This document shows positions 15,558 to 25,283 of a stretch of DNA of 64,000 nucleotides, one piece after another. Source of the DNA: CAYRJA01 sp964424455 (lineage in GTDB: Bacteria > Bacteroidota > Bacteroidia > Chitinophagales > UBA10324); contig CAYRJA010000001.1 of the NCBI GenBank assembly GCA_964424455.1, forward strand, positions 1 through 64,000, in the 5' to 3' direction. A model generated the notes under the pieces. The model ran no database searches, was not told the DNA's origin, and was given only the letters and a program-made list of their open reading frames with translations. Each line of letters begins with the position of its first letter. Position 1 is the first letter of the stretch. The translations under genes were made by a program, and so were the position numbers.

Positions 15558-15584
15558 TCAGAGGGAGTTCCGTACGAACGGAAC
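15518..15584 (+). repeat. tRNA-Asn-derived repeat D with two inserted hairpins
   Basis: Begins with a D-arm-like block (GATCAGTTGGTTAGAG, as in tRNA-Asn), then hairpin TCCCGC-ACTT-GCGGGA (15538-15553), TTAATCAGAGGG, then hairpin GTTCCGT-ACGA-ACGGAAC (15567-15584). It overlaps the 3' end of the GIY-YIG reading frame and supplies its stop codon. Confidence 0.8.
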
Positions 15585-15870
15585 AGGCACACAGGATCAA
15601 CTCAATTTTTTTCTATTCCTATCTCATCTGATAATTCCTACTTCGTAAAATTTAGTTCTCTGCCAATGGAGAATAATATGCTTTTTTCATTGACGAATAC
15701 AATATTCAACATTCAATATTAAAGAATGTGCAGGGAAGTGAGAATTAATTGAAAATAGCAATGCCAATTGTCAGAGTTTTGTCATATTTTCTGTCTATGA
15801 CTTAAATCACTATCGTTCGGTATTTATCCCCAATATATTTGCACGAAACTTAAAAATCAATAAAAATATT
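15585..15870. other. Intergenic region before the HmuY-like operon
   Basis: AT-rich, no gene seen. Its only supported element is the -7 sequence near its right end. Confidence 0.6.
15834..15841 (+). promoter_or_regulatory. -7 element of the HmuY-like operon
   Basis: TATATTTG, a full TAnnTTTG match, 29 bases before the ATG at 15871. No convincing -33 TTTG. Confidence 0.55.
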
Positions 15871-17169
15871 ATGAAAAATTTAGTTACAGCATTCATTGCA
15901 TTTTGTTTTTTTACTTCTGCCAACGCTCAGTTTTCTGTTACCAATGATTCAGTGTATATGGGAGCCGGGTATGCAAAGCAGGTTTATTATAGTCTTGCGA
16001 ATGATAGCGTTGGAGCCGCTCCCATGCTGACTCCTGAATCGTGGGATTTAGGGTTTATTACCAATATGATGGATGCGGCAATTATCGTGAATCATGCAAA
16101 AGGAATTTCAGTTTACAAAGTTCCGAATCAGGATACTGCCGATTGGGCAACATTGGATACAACCGGAATTTATTCGTGGAGTAAATCATATAACAGCGAT
16201 ACAAGTTGGAGAAAAGGCGCTTTTAACATAGACGCAAATCCTAATGACCAGTTTGATTTCGGATGGGGAAAATATGATTTCGGAATGCACGGAGTTGCAG
16301 GAGGCGATAAACTTTACATTCTGCAAACAGGTCCTTCTTCCTATAAGAAAATTAAATTCATTTCTAAAGTAGGTGTAACACCTACAGACACTAACACCGT
16401 CTTCTTCCGTATTGCCAATCTGGATGGATCGGATGATAATTTAGTAAAAGTGAATGGAACACCATATCAGAATAAGAACTTTGTTTATTACAACATCAGC
16501 ACAAATTCTGTTATTGATATTGAACCTGAAAAAACAAGTTGGGATATTTTGTTCACCCGGTATATTTCCATTCCTGTTCAGACAATGGCTCCTCCTGTTG
16601 CAGGAGTGCTCAGTAACATAGGAGTGAAGGTTGCCCAGGCAAGAGGAATAAATATTGATTATACTGGGGGAAATTATGCTGATTCTCTCAGTTCAAATAT
16701 TTCAACCATTGGTTACGACTGGAAAACTTATGTTTATGCACCTCCTCCGGGTTATTATGCTATTGATGATTCGCTTACCTATTTTATTAAAACAAAAGGC
16801 GGCTCAGTTTACAGATTGAATTTTACCGGTTTTGGCGGCGGAGCAAACGGCAAGTTTGCCTTTGCAAAACAAGAGTTGTTGCTGACATCAGCACTTTCAC
16901 CATCGGCTAATACAGTCAGCGCAGGAATATTCCCGAATCCTGCTGTAGGTGAGAACCTTACTCTTTTGGTTTCTTCTGAGCAGACTAACGATGCGTTAAT
17001 TAATGTTTATGATTTGTCAGGAAGAAATGTGATAAATCAAAAAGTACAAATGAATAACGGGTTGAACGTAATTCCTGTCAATATCAATAATCTTGTTTCA
17101 GGATCATACTTGGTAAAAGTGTTACAGAACGGAAGTGAAGTGAACCTGAAAATGATAGTAGCAAAGTAA
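15871..17169 (+). CDS. HmuY-like secreted protein with T9SS type A sorting tail
   Basis: 432 residues. A signal peptide (N-L-V-T-A-F-I-A-F-C-F-F-T-S-A-N-A) is followed by two blocks with the HmuY pattern, notably W-D-I-L-F-T-R-Y near residue 227. HmuY proteins bind heme or other tetrapyrroles and hand them to a TonB receptor, and a receptor gene follows. The last ~80 residues (G-I-F-P-N-P-A-V, then N-V-Y-D-L-S-G-R) form a type A C-terminal sorting domain for type IX secretion, so the protein is probably exported to the cell surface or medium. HmuY is normally a lipoprotein, which makes the T9SS tail notable. The HmuY call rests on motifs and context. Confidence 0.7.
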   Translation: MKNLVTAFIAFCFFTSANAQFSVTNDSVYMGAGYAKQVYYSLANDSVGAAPMLTPESWDLGFITNMMDAAIIVNHAKGISVYKVPNQDTADWATLDTTGIYSWSKSYNSDTSWRKGAFNIDANPNDQFDFGWGKYDFGMHGVAGGDKLYILQTGPSSYKKIKFISKVGVTPTDTNTVFFRIANLDGSDDNLVKVNGTPYQNKNFVYYNISTNSVIDIEPEKTSWDILFTRYISIPVQTMAPPVAGVLSNIGVKVAQARGINIDYTGGNYADSLSSNISTIGYDWKTYVYAPPPGYYAIDDSLTYFIKTKGGSVYRLNFTGFGGGANGKFAFAKQELLLTSALSPSANTVSAGIFPNPAVGENLTLLVSSEQTNDALINVYDLSGRNVINQKVQMNNGLNVIPVNINNLVSGSYLVKVLQNGSEVNLKMIVAK

Positions 17170-17248
17170 AAAAGTGTCATCCGGGTGAAGGGAGAAGATA
17201 TCATAAAGGGAGAGATAGATGCTCCCTTTGCCGGACTGACCAATCAGT

Positions 17249-19483
17249 ATGAATAAAATCAGGTATATTTTTTTATGTACCGCTCTTCTTTTTGCGGGTA
17301 TTCAGGCTCATGCACAAAAGCAGAACACGATTACCGTATTATCTGAAGGAGATAAAACACCGCTTGAAAATGTTACAGTCATTATTCAGCCGGTAGAAAA
17401 AAGCGCTAAAGCGACAGTGCTTTTTACGGATAGTAAAGGCGCTGTAACAGTTTCACTTCAATCATCAGCGCATATAAATGCTAAGTTGATTGGTTATAAA
17501 TCCATCTCACAAACTATTAAGCAGGGAGAATCATATACCTTTCTTTTACCGAAAGAAAATTATGAACTGAATGAAGTAGTTGTAACAGGTCAGTACAACA
17601 TCAATACAACGGACAAATCGGTTTACTCTGTAAAAGTGATTGATGAAAAAGAAATTACAGCAAAAGCAGCCACTTCATTAGATGAACTGTTACAGTCTGA
17701 GTTAAATATCCGCATATCTGAGGATAACCTTCTCGGTTCTTCTGTCAGTATGAACGGCTTGTCAGGTCAGAATGTAAAAATCATGGTGGATGGTGTGCCG
17801 GTAATTGGTCGCGAAAATGGCAGCATTGATATCAGTCAGTTAAACCTGAATGATATTGAACGGGTTGAAATTATTCAGGGACCTATGTCCGTCATGTATG
17901 GCACGGATGCCATCGGAGGATTAATCAATTTGATAACGAAGCAAACCACAAGACACGGTTTTGAGGGCAATGTGAATCTGAACTACGAAACCATTGGCAC
18001 TTACAATGCAGATGGAAATATCTATTGCAAAAACAAACACCAGCATTTCTCTCTGAGCAGCGGACGCTATTTCTTTGGCGGATTTCCTTCACCTGATTCT
18101 TCACGATTTCAGCAATGGAAACCATGGGAGAAATATTTTGGCTCAGCAGAGTATGGTTTTAAAACCAAATGGATAGACGGACAATTCCGCACCGATTATT
18201 ATCATCAGCTCACTCAGAACAAAGGCGTACCTATTATCAACCCTTATGAAGCGTATGCGTTTGATGATTATTATACAACAGATCGTTTCAGTTTTACTGC
18301 GTTGAATAGTATTAATCTGAGAAGTCCGGGTGTGCTTCAGTTTACCAACTCGTATTCATTTTACAAACGTATAGCGAACACTTACAATAAGAACTTGGTT
18401 GACCTTACTCAATTTCAAACTAACGCAGCAGAAAGTCAGGATACTTCTGATTTTGATTTGATATTACTGAGAGGCACTTACAGTAACACTAATCCCGAAA
18501 AGGATTTCAGTTTCCAGACAGGGTATGATATTAATCTGGAAACGGGCAGGGGAGAGAAACTGAAAACCAAATCACAATGCATTTACGATTATGCGCTGTT
18601 CGGAAGCATTGAATTCAAAATGAATAATTTTCTTTTTCGCCCTGGACTTAGAATTGCATACAACTCCCGCTATGGTGAACCATTGATTCCTTCTCTTAAT
18701 GTTAAATATAAAGTTACAGAGAAGGTACAACTGCGGGCTTCTTATTCCAGAGGATTTCGCGCACCATCTCTTAAGGAACTGGATTTGTATTTTGTAGATG
18801 TAAATCATAATATTCTCGGCAATTCAAATCTGAAAGCCGAACATTCAGACCATTATGATTTTTCAGTCAACTATCAGAATAATTTCAACCGCCAAATGAT
18901 GAAGTTAGAATACACTCTTTTCTACAACAACATTTCGGATATTATCACATTAGCAATGGTGGACAGCGCTGTGCAACAGTACTCTTATATCAACATTGAT
19001 AAATACAAAACAGCAGGAACGAAAATTGAACTGCAATGGAAAACCGGAAAACTGAATCTGCAATCCGGTTTCTCGTTAACAGGTTTGTATAATTCACTGT
19101 CAGAACAATATGAAAACATCAGACAGTTTTCCTTTACTCCTGAATTTGTACTCGGCGCTTCTTATAGTTTTGACAAAATAAAATCAACCGCTTCATTGTT
19201 TATGAAGCATACAGGAGAGACTCCGGGCTTTGCTGTTAATAATGATAAGCAAGTGTATTCTACTATGGTTTCTCCTTACACAACACTGGATATAGTGTTA
19301 CAGAAATCATTTTGGACAGATAGAATTAACTTCTCTACGGGTGTAAAAAATCTGTTAGATGTAGTTAATGTAAAGAGTACAGCAGTCGGTAGTGATTTTC
19401 ACTCATCCAATACCGGCTTTCTCCCGTATGCAATGGGAAGATATTTCTTTTTGAAGATGAACTTTAAAATTTATAAATCTTAA
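17249..19483 (+). CDS. TonB-dependent outer membrane receptor (heme/siderophore type)
   Basis: 744 residues. Signal peptide to about residue 23, carboxypeptidase-regulatory-like domain (~25-105), plug domain starting at L-N-E-V-V-V-T-G-Q near residue 110 with G-Q-N-V-K-I-M-V-D-G-V-P-V and R-V-E-I-I-Q-G-P-M-S-V-M-Y-G-T-D-A-I-G-G, then a long beta-barrel with the R-A-S-Y-S-R-G-F-R-A-P-S-L-K-E-L receptor motif. Homology is to vitamin B12/heme receptors rather than SusC (the SusC signature is absent). HmuY-like genes on both sides point to heme or another tetrapyrrole as the likely ligand. Confidence 0.85.
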   Translation: MNKIRYIFLCTALLFAGIQAHAQKQNTITVLSEGDKTPLENVTVIIQPVEKSAKATVLFTDSKGAVTVSLQSSAHINAKLIGYKSISQTIKQGESYTFLLPKENYELNEVVVTGQYNINTTDKSVYSVKVIDEKEITAKAATSLDELLQSELNIRISEDNLLGSSVSMNGLSGQNVKIMVDGVPVIGRENGSIDISQLNLNDIERVEIIQGPMSVMYGTDAIGGLINLITKQTTRHGFEGNVNLNYETIGTYNADGNIYCKNKHQHFSLSSGRYFFGGFPSPDSSRFQQWKPWEKYFGSAEYGFKTKWIDGQFRTDYYHQLTQNKGVPIINPYEAYAFDDYYTTDRFSFTALNSINLRSPGVLQFTNSYSFYKRIANTYNKNLVDLTQFQTNAAESQDTSDFDLILLRGTYSNTNPEKDFSFQTGYDINLETGRGEKLKTKSQCIYDYALFGSIEFKMNNFLFRPGLRIAYNSRYGEPLIPSLNVKYKVTEKVQLRASYSRGFRAPSLKELDLYFVDVNHNILGNSNLKAEHSDHYDFSVNYQNNFNRQMMKLEYTLFYNNISDIITLAMVDSAVQQYSYINIDKYKTAGTKIELQWKTGKLNLQSGFSLTGLYNSLSEQYENIRQFSFTPEFVLGASYSFDKIKSTASLFMKHTGETPGFAVNNDKQVYSTMVSPYTTLDIVLQKSFWTDRINFSTGVKNLLDVVNVKSTAVGSDFHSSNTGFLPYAMGRYFFLKMNFKIYKS

Positions 19484-19497
19484 AGCTGATTTATAAC

Positions 19498-20541
19498 ATG
19501 AAGAAGTCTTGGGTAATAATAAACTATGTAAGTATTGCAATAATACTAACTGTAACACTTCTCCTTTCTTCCTGCTTTAAAAAGGATAAACCTGTTACTC
19601 TGCCGCCCCGTGGCGAATCACAGATGGCTCAAATTCCACTCGGTTCTTCTTACACCAATCAGGTTTACTTTCAGTTTAAAACCGGAAATACTTTTACCAG
19701 CGAATACAGAAAATGGGATTTGGCATTTGAGTCTTCTGAAAACGGATATCACATCTGGCTGAACGGCGGAAATATGGAGCTGGCGGCATTTCTCAGCTCT
19801 TCTATAGTCATTGAAGATATTACAAGTGTTACAGGCGCTACATGGAAATGGGATGCACCAAGCTGGAATCAGGATTCCACAGCAATAGGAAAGTGGATTG
19901 ATTTTCGTACAGTATCAGACAGCGCATCAGGAATATATGCTATAGACAGAGGAAGAACGGATATATCTTCAGCAGATAAAATATGGAAGATACAGTTCAT
20001 TTCGGTTGATGAACATTCCTATACTTTCAGATATGGACGCATAGGAAAAGGCGCACAACTTTATACTAAAAGGATTGCCAAAGATCCTACCCGCAACTAT
20101 GTTCTATTCTCATTTGATGATGAAGGAAAAGTGGTGGAACAGAGTCCGGAAAAATCGGATTGGGATATGTTGTTTACCCGTTACAGATATATCTTTTATG
20201 ATAATCTTCCGCCGGGATATTTCCCACCGTTTCTTTATCCGGTAGAAGGAGTGCTTATCAATCCGGAAAACACTGCTGTGGCAAGAGATTCGGCAAAGTC
20301 TTTTACAGAGATAGATTATGCGTACGCAAAAGGGCTGAATTATAAAACCAGCCGCGATATGATTGGATTCGAATGGAAAAGCATCAACCTGTCTGCGCCA
20401 CTGTTACACTACAATGTGAAATCTTATCTTACCTACATTCTAAGAGATCAGCGAGGTTATTATTGGAAGCTTCGCTTTCTTGACTTCTATAATGAGCAAG
20501 GAGAAAAGGGCTATCCTAAATTTGAGTATCAGCAACTGTAA
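19498..20541 (+). CDS. HmuY-family lipoprotein
   Basis: 347 residues, 14 bases after the receptor gene. A hydrophobic N-terminus ends in L-L-L-S-S-C-F-K-K-D, a clear lipobox with Cys near residue 26, so it is probably an outer-membrane lipoprotein. Two HmuY-type modules are seen: W-D-L-A-F-E-S-S near 76 and the conserved K-S-D-W-D-M-L-F-T-R-Y-R-Y near 220. It likely binds the ligand taken up by the adjacent receptor. The stop codon TAA is part of a CTGTAACAG copy of the dispersed word at 20537. Confidence 0.75.
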   Translation: MKKSWVIINYVSIAIILTVTLLLSSCFKKDKPVTLPPRGESQMAQIPLGSSYTNQVYFQFKTGNTFTSEYRKWDLAFESSENGYHIWLNGGNMELAAFLSSSIVIEDITSVTGATWKWDAPSWNQDSTAIGKWIDFRTVSDSASGIYAIDRGRTDISSADKIWKIQFISVDEHSYTFRYGRIGKGAQLYTKRIAKDPTRNYVLFSFDDEGKVVEQSPEKSDWDMLFTRYRYIFYDNLPPGYFPPFLYPVEGVLINPENTAVARDSAKSFTEIDYAYAKGLNYKTSRDMIGFEWKSINLSAPLLHYNVKSYLTYILRDQRGYYWKLRFLDFYNEQGEKGYPKFEYQQL

Positions 20542-20568
20542 CAGGCAGATAAGTCAACTTCTGATTGC

Positions 20569-21408
20569 TTAATGAGAATGATATTTGACTAATCCTTCAA
20601 TCGGAGATTGAATCATTGTACCTGCTTTCATCCCGTATTTCTCAGCAAGAGCTGTAACAGTTTCTTTAAAAACAAAACCAATACTTCCTACACAGTTGAA
20701 AGTATATTGTTTGTAGTCCGGATAGTGGCTTACAATATTCCGGAAGAAATCATTGAACGCTCCTGTAACAATATCATGAATGAATGGATGCTCTTTGTTC
20801 TCTCCCGCAAAAGGGGCGAAGCTTGCACAATACCTGTTGGGAAGGGGAGAGAAATATATCTTCTTCAGAATTTCATCTTTACTAAATGGAAATTTCTGTT
20901 TGAATTTTTCATCCAACTCTTTCGGAAAGTAGCCGCGCAAATAATTCCGTAACAACAACCTTCCTATATATGCACCGCTGCCTTCATCGCCAAGATGATG
21001 ACCAAGCGAATCAATACACAAGACAATATTGTTTCCATCATAAATAGCAGTATTACAGCCGGTGCCGAGAATGGCGGCAAATCCTGCGTTTCTCCCAAGC
21101 AGTGCACGACAGGATGCCAGCAAATCATGTCCGATAAAAACACTTACATTCGGAAAACAAGTGTTTAATGCATCACGGATAACCTGAATATTTTCTGAAG
21201 TGGAAACACCGGCGCCATAGAAAAATATTTCTGTTACAGTTGATGCCTGTATGTGTGGCAGCAAATGGAGTCGGATAGATTCCACTATTTGCTGTGTGTT
21301 CAAATAATAGGGATTATATCCTTCCGTGTCGTTTCTTGTGAAGGAACCATCAGCATTCACCAGCACCCAGGCGGTTTTGGTAGAACCGGAATCTGCAATC
21401 AATTTCAT
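20569..21408 (-). CDS. BadF/BadG-type ATPase, N-acetylglucosamine kinase-like
   Basis: 279 residues. It opens L-I-A-D-S-G-S-T-K-T-A-W-V-L-V, the phosphate-1 motif of the ASKHA/BadF family, followed by F-F-Y-G-A-G-V near 85, I-L-G-T-G-C-N-T near 115 (phosphate-2) and H-H-L-G-D-E-G-S-G-A-Y-I-G near 138, as in N-acetylglucosamine kinases. It probably phosphorylates an amino sugar for recycling or catabolism; the substrate is inferred from family. Convergent with the HmuY lipoprotein gene (27-base gap). Confidence 0.8.
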   Translation of the reverse strand: MKLIADSGSTKTAWVLVNADGSFTRNDTEGYNPYYLNTQQIVESIRLHLLPHIQASTVTEIFFYGAGVSTSENIQVIRDALNTCFPNVSVFIGHDLLASCRALLGRNAGFAAILGTGCNTAIYDGNNIVLCIDSLGHHLGDEGSGAYIGRLLLRNYLRGYFPKELDEKFKQKFPFSKDEILKKIYFSPLPNRYCASFAPFAGENKEHPFIHDIVTGAFNDFFRNIVSHYPDYKQYTFNCVGSIGFVFKETVTALAEKYGMKAGTMIQSPIEGLVKYHSH

Positions 21409-21509
21409 GGGGATAAAAATAGAAATGTATATCCAAACAGTGTGAATGGAGATTTCTTTTAAGAGTTATGTGTATTACATTCGCATCATCCATAAAAAAC
21501 AACTAAATC

Positions 21510-23210
21510 ATGAACCCAACCTCTGCAAGAATTAGCTGGAAGAGTTTTTTCCTCCCTTTTATTTTTCTTTCACTCATTCATTTCTCATCTCGTGCTCAGA
21601 CTGTTTTTTGGAGTGATAATTTTGATGCACCGGCAGGAGGAACAAACAATAATAATGCAGGTGCAGGATGGACAGTAGGTGGACCGATAGATTATGATGA
21701 TGAGGGAGAAAGTGCATACGGATTTCCAATTGGAATTATTAATCTTTGGAAAACAGGAAACACTTCCGGCTGCTCATCAGGCAATAAACTGTTTGTCGGT
21801 AATAATTTTGCTAATACCAATTCTTATGTTTCAGATAATATCTCGGATATCTATGCTCTATCACCCAATATTTCCACTGTGGGTGTTACAGGTATGACTT
21901 TGAAATTTTCATGGCGATGCAATGGCGAGACAACAGATTTTGGTGAAGTAGGATATAGCAAAGATGGAGGAACCACATGGACCTGGTTACCGAAACATTA
22001 TGTAAACCAGTCTGCATGTACAACGGAAACATTAACTATTCCTGCAACTTATGAAGGTCTTTCTAATTTTAAAATAGGTTTTGGTTTTCATTCTCATGCA
22101 ACAAGTTGCAGCACTTGCGATCCGCCGTTTAATATTGACAATATTGAAATTACTTGTAACACTTGTCCGGGCGCTTCGTGTTCGGCTCCTATAGCCAGCG
22201 CCGGAAATGCAGCTTCTGTTTGTACAGGTGGAAGCACTACCATTGGTGGTTCGCCTACTGCCAGCGGAGGTAGTGGAGGAGCATATACCTATTCATGGCA
22301 GCCGGCAACCGGATTGAATAATCCTTCAATAGCTAATCCATCGGCAAGTCCTTTGGTGAATACCACTTATACTGTAACAGTTTCAACCGGCTCCGGTTGT
22401 TCGGCAACAAGCAGCGTAGTAGTAACAGTGGGAGGAACAGCACAGGCAGGCACTGTTACAGCCGGCAGAGATACAGTATGCAGCGGAACAGTGGCTTCAT
22501 TAAATGTTACAGGAAATTCAAATCCGATTCAGTGGCAATCTTCAACGGATGGCAGCAACTTCACGGATATTTCCGGATCAACGGATGCCAATTGTTTGCA
22601 GGTTATCAACCAGACTACATGGTACAGAGTAGTTGCAGGAAGTGGTAATTGCACTGCTACTACTAACCCATACAAAATAACATCAGCAGAGTCGCCGGTA
22701 GCTTCGTTTTATGTAAAATCACATACAGGAAATCAAATTACTTTTAGCTCTGACAGCAGTATAGGTGCGACAGCGTATAATTGGAACTTTGGGGATACAC
22801 CTAATCCCGGTGAAGTGCAATCTACCAGCGCTAATCCGGTTCATACTTATGATTCAGTAAAAACTTATCATGTATGCCTTACAGTGTTGAACGGCTCCAA
22901 CTGTTCATTTACTATTTGTAAGGATATCAGTACTGCAGTGGGCATCCGAACTGTAACATCAGACAGTGAATGGAAAGTTTATCCTGTTCCATTCAGTGAT
23001 AACCTGATTATTATGAGAGAGAAATACAGCGCTCCCGCTTATGAAATTGAAATTTATGATTTACCGGGACGAATGGTATTCAGCAGGAATTATCTGAATA
23101 CCGGAAACGACTCATACATAATTGATTTAATGGGATTGCCTTCGGGAATGTATTATGTGAAAATAAAAACCGGAGATTCAAACATAATCATGCCGATTAT
23201 TAAACAGTAA
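21510..23210 (+). CDS. Secreted PKD-domain protein with T9SS type A sorting tail
   Basis: 566 residues. The N-terminal signal is followed by a lectin/MAM-like beta-sandwich region with D-N-I-E-I-T-C near residue 210, Ig-like repeats rich in Gly, Ser and Thr (~225-380), a PKD domain (~385-465, with Y-N-W-N-F-G-D), and a final T9SS type A sorting tail beginning W-K-V-Y-P-V-P-F. The composition fits a surface or secreted adhesin or binding protein of a gliding or T9SS-bearing Bacteroidetes. No catalytic motif is seen. Several TGTWACA copies fall in Thr/Val-rich repeats. A strong terminator follows at 23230. Confidence 0.8.
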   Translation: MNPTSARISWKSFFLPFIFLSLIHFSSRAQTVFWSDNFDAPAGGTNNNNAGAGWTVGGPIDYDDEGESAYGFPIGIINLWKTGNTSGCSSGNKLFVGNNFANTNSYVSDNISDIYALSPNISTVGVTGMTLKFSWRCNGETTDFGEVGYSKDGGTTWTWLPKHYVNQSACTTETLTIPATYEGLSNFKIGFGFHSHATSCSTCDPPFNIDNIEITCNTCPGASCSAPIASAGNAASVCTGGSTTIGGSPTASGGSGGAYTYSWQPATGLNNPSIANPSASPLVNTTYTVTVSTGSGCSATSSVVVTVGGTAQAGTVTAGRDTVCSGTVASLNVTGNSNPIQWQSSTDGSNFTDISGSTDANCLQVINQTTWYRVVAGSGNCTATTNPYKITSAESPVASFYVKSHTGNQITFSSDSSIGATAYNWNFGDTPNPGEVQSTSANPVHTYDSVKTYHVCLTVLNGSNCSFTICKDISTAVGIRTVTSDSEWKVYPVPFSDNLIIMREKYSAPAYEIEIYDLPGRMVFSRNYLNTGNDSYIIDLMGLPSGMYYVKIKTGDSNIIMPIIKQ

Positions 23211-23229
23211 TAGTTTAAAATTGAATCAT

Positions 23230-23259
23230 GAGAAACGCTCCGTTAACGGAGCGTTTCTC
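23230..23259 (+). terminator. Rho-independent terminator after the PKD/T9SS gene
   Basis: A perfect 30-base inverted repeat (GAGAAACGCTCCGTT and its complement), followed by ATTTTGTT. It lies 19 bases after the stop codon. Confidence 0.85.
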
Positions 23260-23324
23260 ATTTTGTTAATATCCATTTCTCAGCTAAACAGGCGGATTAT
23301 TAAATTGCACCTGAAAAACAGTTT

Positions 23325-24752
23325 ATGCAAAGAATCACCCGTACGAAAACTATAGCTACAGTCGGACCTGCTTCATCGGATAAGCAGATGCTTGAAAAAC
23401 TTATTCGTGCAGGGGTAAATACCTTCCGGCTGAATTTTTCTCATGCGAATCATTCTGCACACAGAAAAGTGATAGCAGCCGTTCAGGAGTTAAATAAAGA
23501 ACTGGGAACGCATGTAGGTATTCTTGCTGATTTGCAGGGACCAAAAATCAGAATAGGAGAAGTACAGAACAATGGTGTTAAGCTAACCTCCGGAAAAACT
23601 GTAACACTTACGACTAAAGAATCGGTTTCCACTTCTTCCCATATTTTTGTCAACTTCAGCAAGTTTGCTTCAGATGTAAAGCAGGGCGATCAGATTCTGA
23701 TTGATGACGGGCAGATGGAATTGAAAGTAATTTCTACCAATAAAAAAGATACAGTAAAAGCAAAAGTCATTCAGGGTGGAATGTTGCTTTCCAGAAAAGG
23801 GATTAACCTGCCGGATAGCAATGTTTCTGTTCATTCGCTTACCAAAAAAGATTTGAATGATCTGAAATTTATTCTTACCCAGCCCGTAAACTGGATTGCA
23901 CTTTCATTTGTCCGTTCGGCAAAAGATATTCTTCATCTCAAAAAAAATATACATAGAGCAGGAAAGAAAATGAAAGTAATTGCCAAAATTGAAAAACCGC
24001 AGGCAGTAAAAAATATTGATGAAATCATAGAAGCGAGTGATGCCGTGATGATTGCCCGCGGAGATTTAGGAGTGGAAATGCCACAGCAGGAAGTTCCGCT
24101 GATTCAAAAAAATATTATTTCAAAATGTATTGCAGCAACACGCCCGGTCATTATTGCCACACAGATGATGCAGAGCATGATTGATAATCCACGACCTACC
24201 CGCGCCGAAATTACAGATGTGGCAAACGGAATTCTGGATGGCGCCGACTGTCTGATGCTCAGCGCTGAAACTGCCACAGGGAAATTTCCGGTAAAGGTGA
24301 TTGAAACCATCAAAGACATTGCAATTAATGTAGAACGTCAATCTTCACTGTATAACCGGAAAGTGGTTGCTAAACTCCATAATGCTACCTTCTTAAAAGA
24401 TGCCATTTGCCTGAGTGCAAGCCAAACGGCTGCGGATGTTCATGCAAGCGCCATCATCAGTATGACAAGAAGCGGCTACACCGGATTTGTTATCAGTAGT
24501 TACAGACCGGAGGCAAAAATTCTTGTTTTCATGGAAGATAAAATGCTATTAAGCACTATGAGTATCTGCTGGGGAGTGGAAACCTTTTATTATCACAAGT
24601 TCGGTTCAACCGGTACAACTATAGAAGATGTAAAAAAAATAGCGCTGAAAATGGGACGGATAAAAAGAGGAGATATTGTCATTAACACAGCCAGTACACC
24701 GCATCACTGGAAAGGCACTACCAATATGTTGAAGATTAGCGAGGTGGCATAA
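23325..24752 (+). CDS. pyk: Pyruvate kinase
   Basis: 475 residues, usual length. It makes pyruvate and ATP from phosphoenolpyruvate at the end of glycolysis. All family marks are visible: T-V-G-P-A-S at residues ~13-18, R-L-N-F-S-H, the K-I-E-K-P-Q-A-V-K-N signature near 225, M-I-A-R-G-D-L-G-V-E-M near 245 (metal and substrate site) and M-L-S-A-E-T-A-T-G-K-F near 312. The C-terminal allosteric domain is complete. The gene converges with the GtrA gene with almost no gap. Confidence 0.96.
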   Translation: MQRITRTKTIATVGPASSDKQMLEKLIRAGVNTFRLNFSHANHSAHRKVIAAVQELNKELGTHVGILADLQGPKIRIGEVQNNGVKLTSGKTVTLTTKESVSTSSHIFVNFSKFASDVKQGDQILIDDGQMELKVISTNKKDTVKAKVIQGGMLLSRKGINLPDSNVSVHSLTKKDLNDLKFILTQPVNWIALSFVRSAKDILHLKKNIHRAGKKMKVIAKIEKPQAVKNIDEIIEASDAVMIARGDLGVEMPQQEVPLIQKNIISKCIAATRPVIIATQMMQSMIDNPRPTRAEITDVANGILDGADCLMLSAETATGKFPVKVIETIKDIAINVERQSSLYNRKVVAKLHNATFLKDAICLSASQTAADVHASAIISMTRSGYTGFVISSYRPEAKILVFMEDKMLLSTMSICWGVETFYYHKFGSTGTTIEDVKKIALKMGRIKRGDIVINTASTPHHWKGTTNMLKISEVA

Positions 24753-24753
24753 T

Positions 24754-25227
24754 TCAATTAACTGCTTCCTCTTCTTCCATCTCTGCACCATTCACTTTGA
24801 AAGTGAAAAACCTGTGAGAAAAAAAACTAATGATGGCAATAGAAACTGATGCAAAGGCACGGGCAATAGTCGGAAACCAGTGAAATTGCCGGATTAATAT
24901 TCTCATCAAAAAATAGTTGAGTACAAAAACCATAAATGCCACCAATAAGAACCGTATAAACTGATGGTGACCTTTTAAATCTGATTCGGTAAACACAAAA
25001 TACTTGGTCAGCAGGAAACTGGTTATTAATCCACAACTGAAGGAAAGCATCAGCGATGCAGTAGGCGCTGTCAGTACATAACTTTCATATATTGGAATGT
25101 CCACCTTTTTGAATAAAAAATTAAAGGCGACGAAATAAATACCAACGTCAACAAGAGTTGCTGTAACACCTGAGAAGAAGTACCGGACTACTTTTAATTC
25201 AAGCAAAGTTTTAACTAATTCCAACAT
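24754..25227 (-). CDS. GtrA-family membrane protein
   Basis: About 157 residues from the ATG at 25227, preferred over the open frame to 25263 because the family typically starts just before L-V-R-Y-F-x-S-G. Four membrane segments are visible (about residues 14-36, 50-75, 90-108 and 116-136), with the typical K-V-V-R-Y-F-F-S-G-V-T-A-T-L-V-D start and F-F-S-H-R-F-F-T-F near the end. GtrA proteins are thought to help move lipid-linked sugars across the membrane. It follows ruvB on the same strand; the pairing is not obviously functional. Confidence 0.85.
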   Translation of the reverse strand: MLELVKTLLELKVVRYFFSGVTATLVDVGIYFVAFNFLFKKVDIPIYESYVLTAPTASLMLSFSCGLITSFLLTKYFVFTESDLKGHHQFIRFLLVAFMVFVLNYFLMRILIRQFHWFPTIARAFASVSIAIISFFSHRFFTFKVNGAEMEEEEAVN

Positions 25228-25283
25228 GAGGAAGCGAAAATATGAAAAAGGTAAACTCAGCAATAAGCAGAATAAAAAATATG

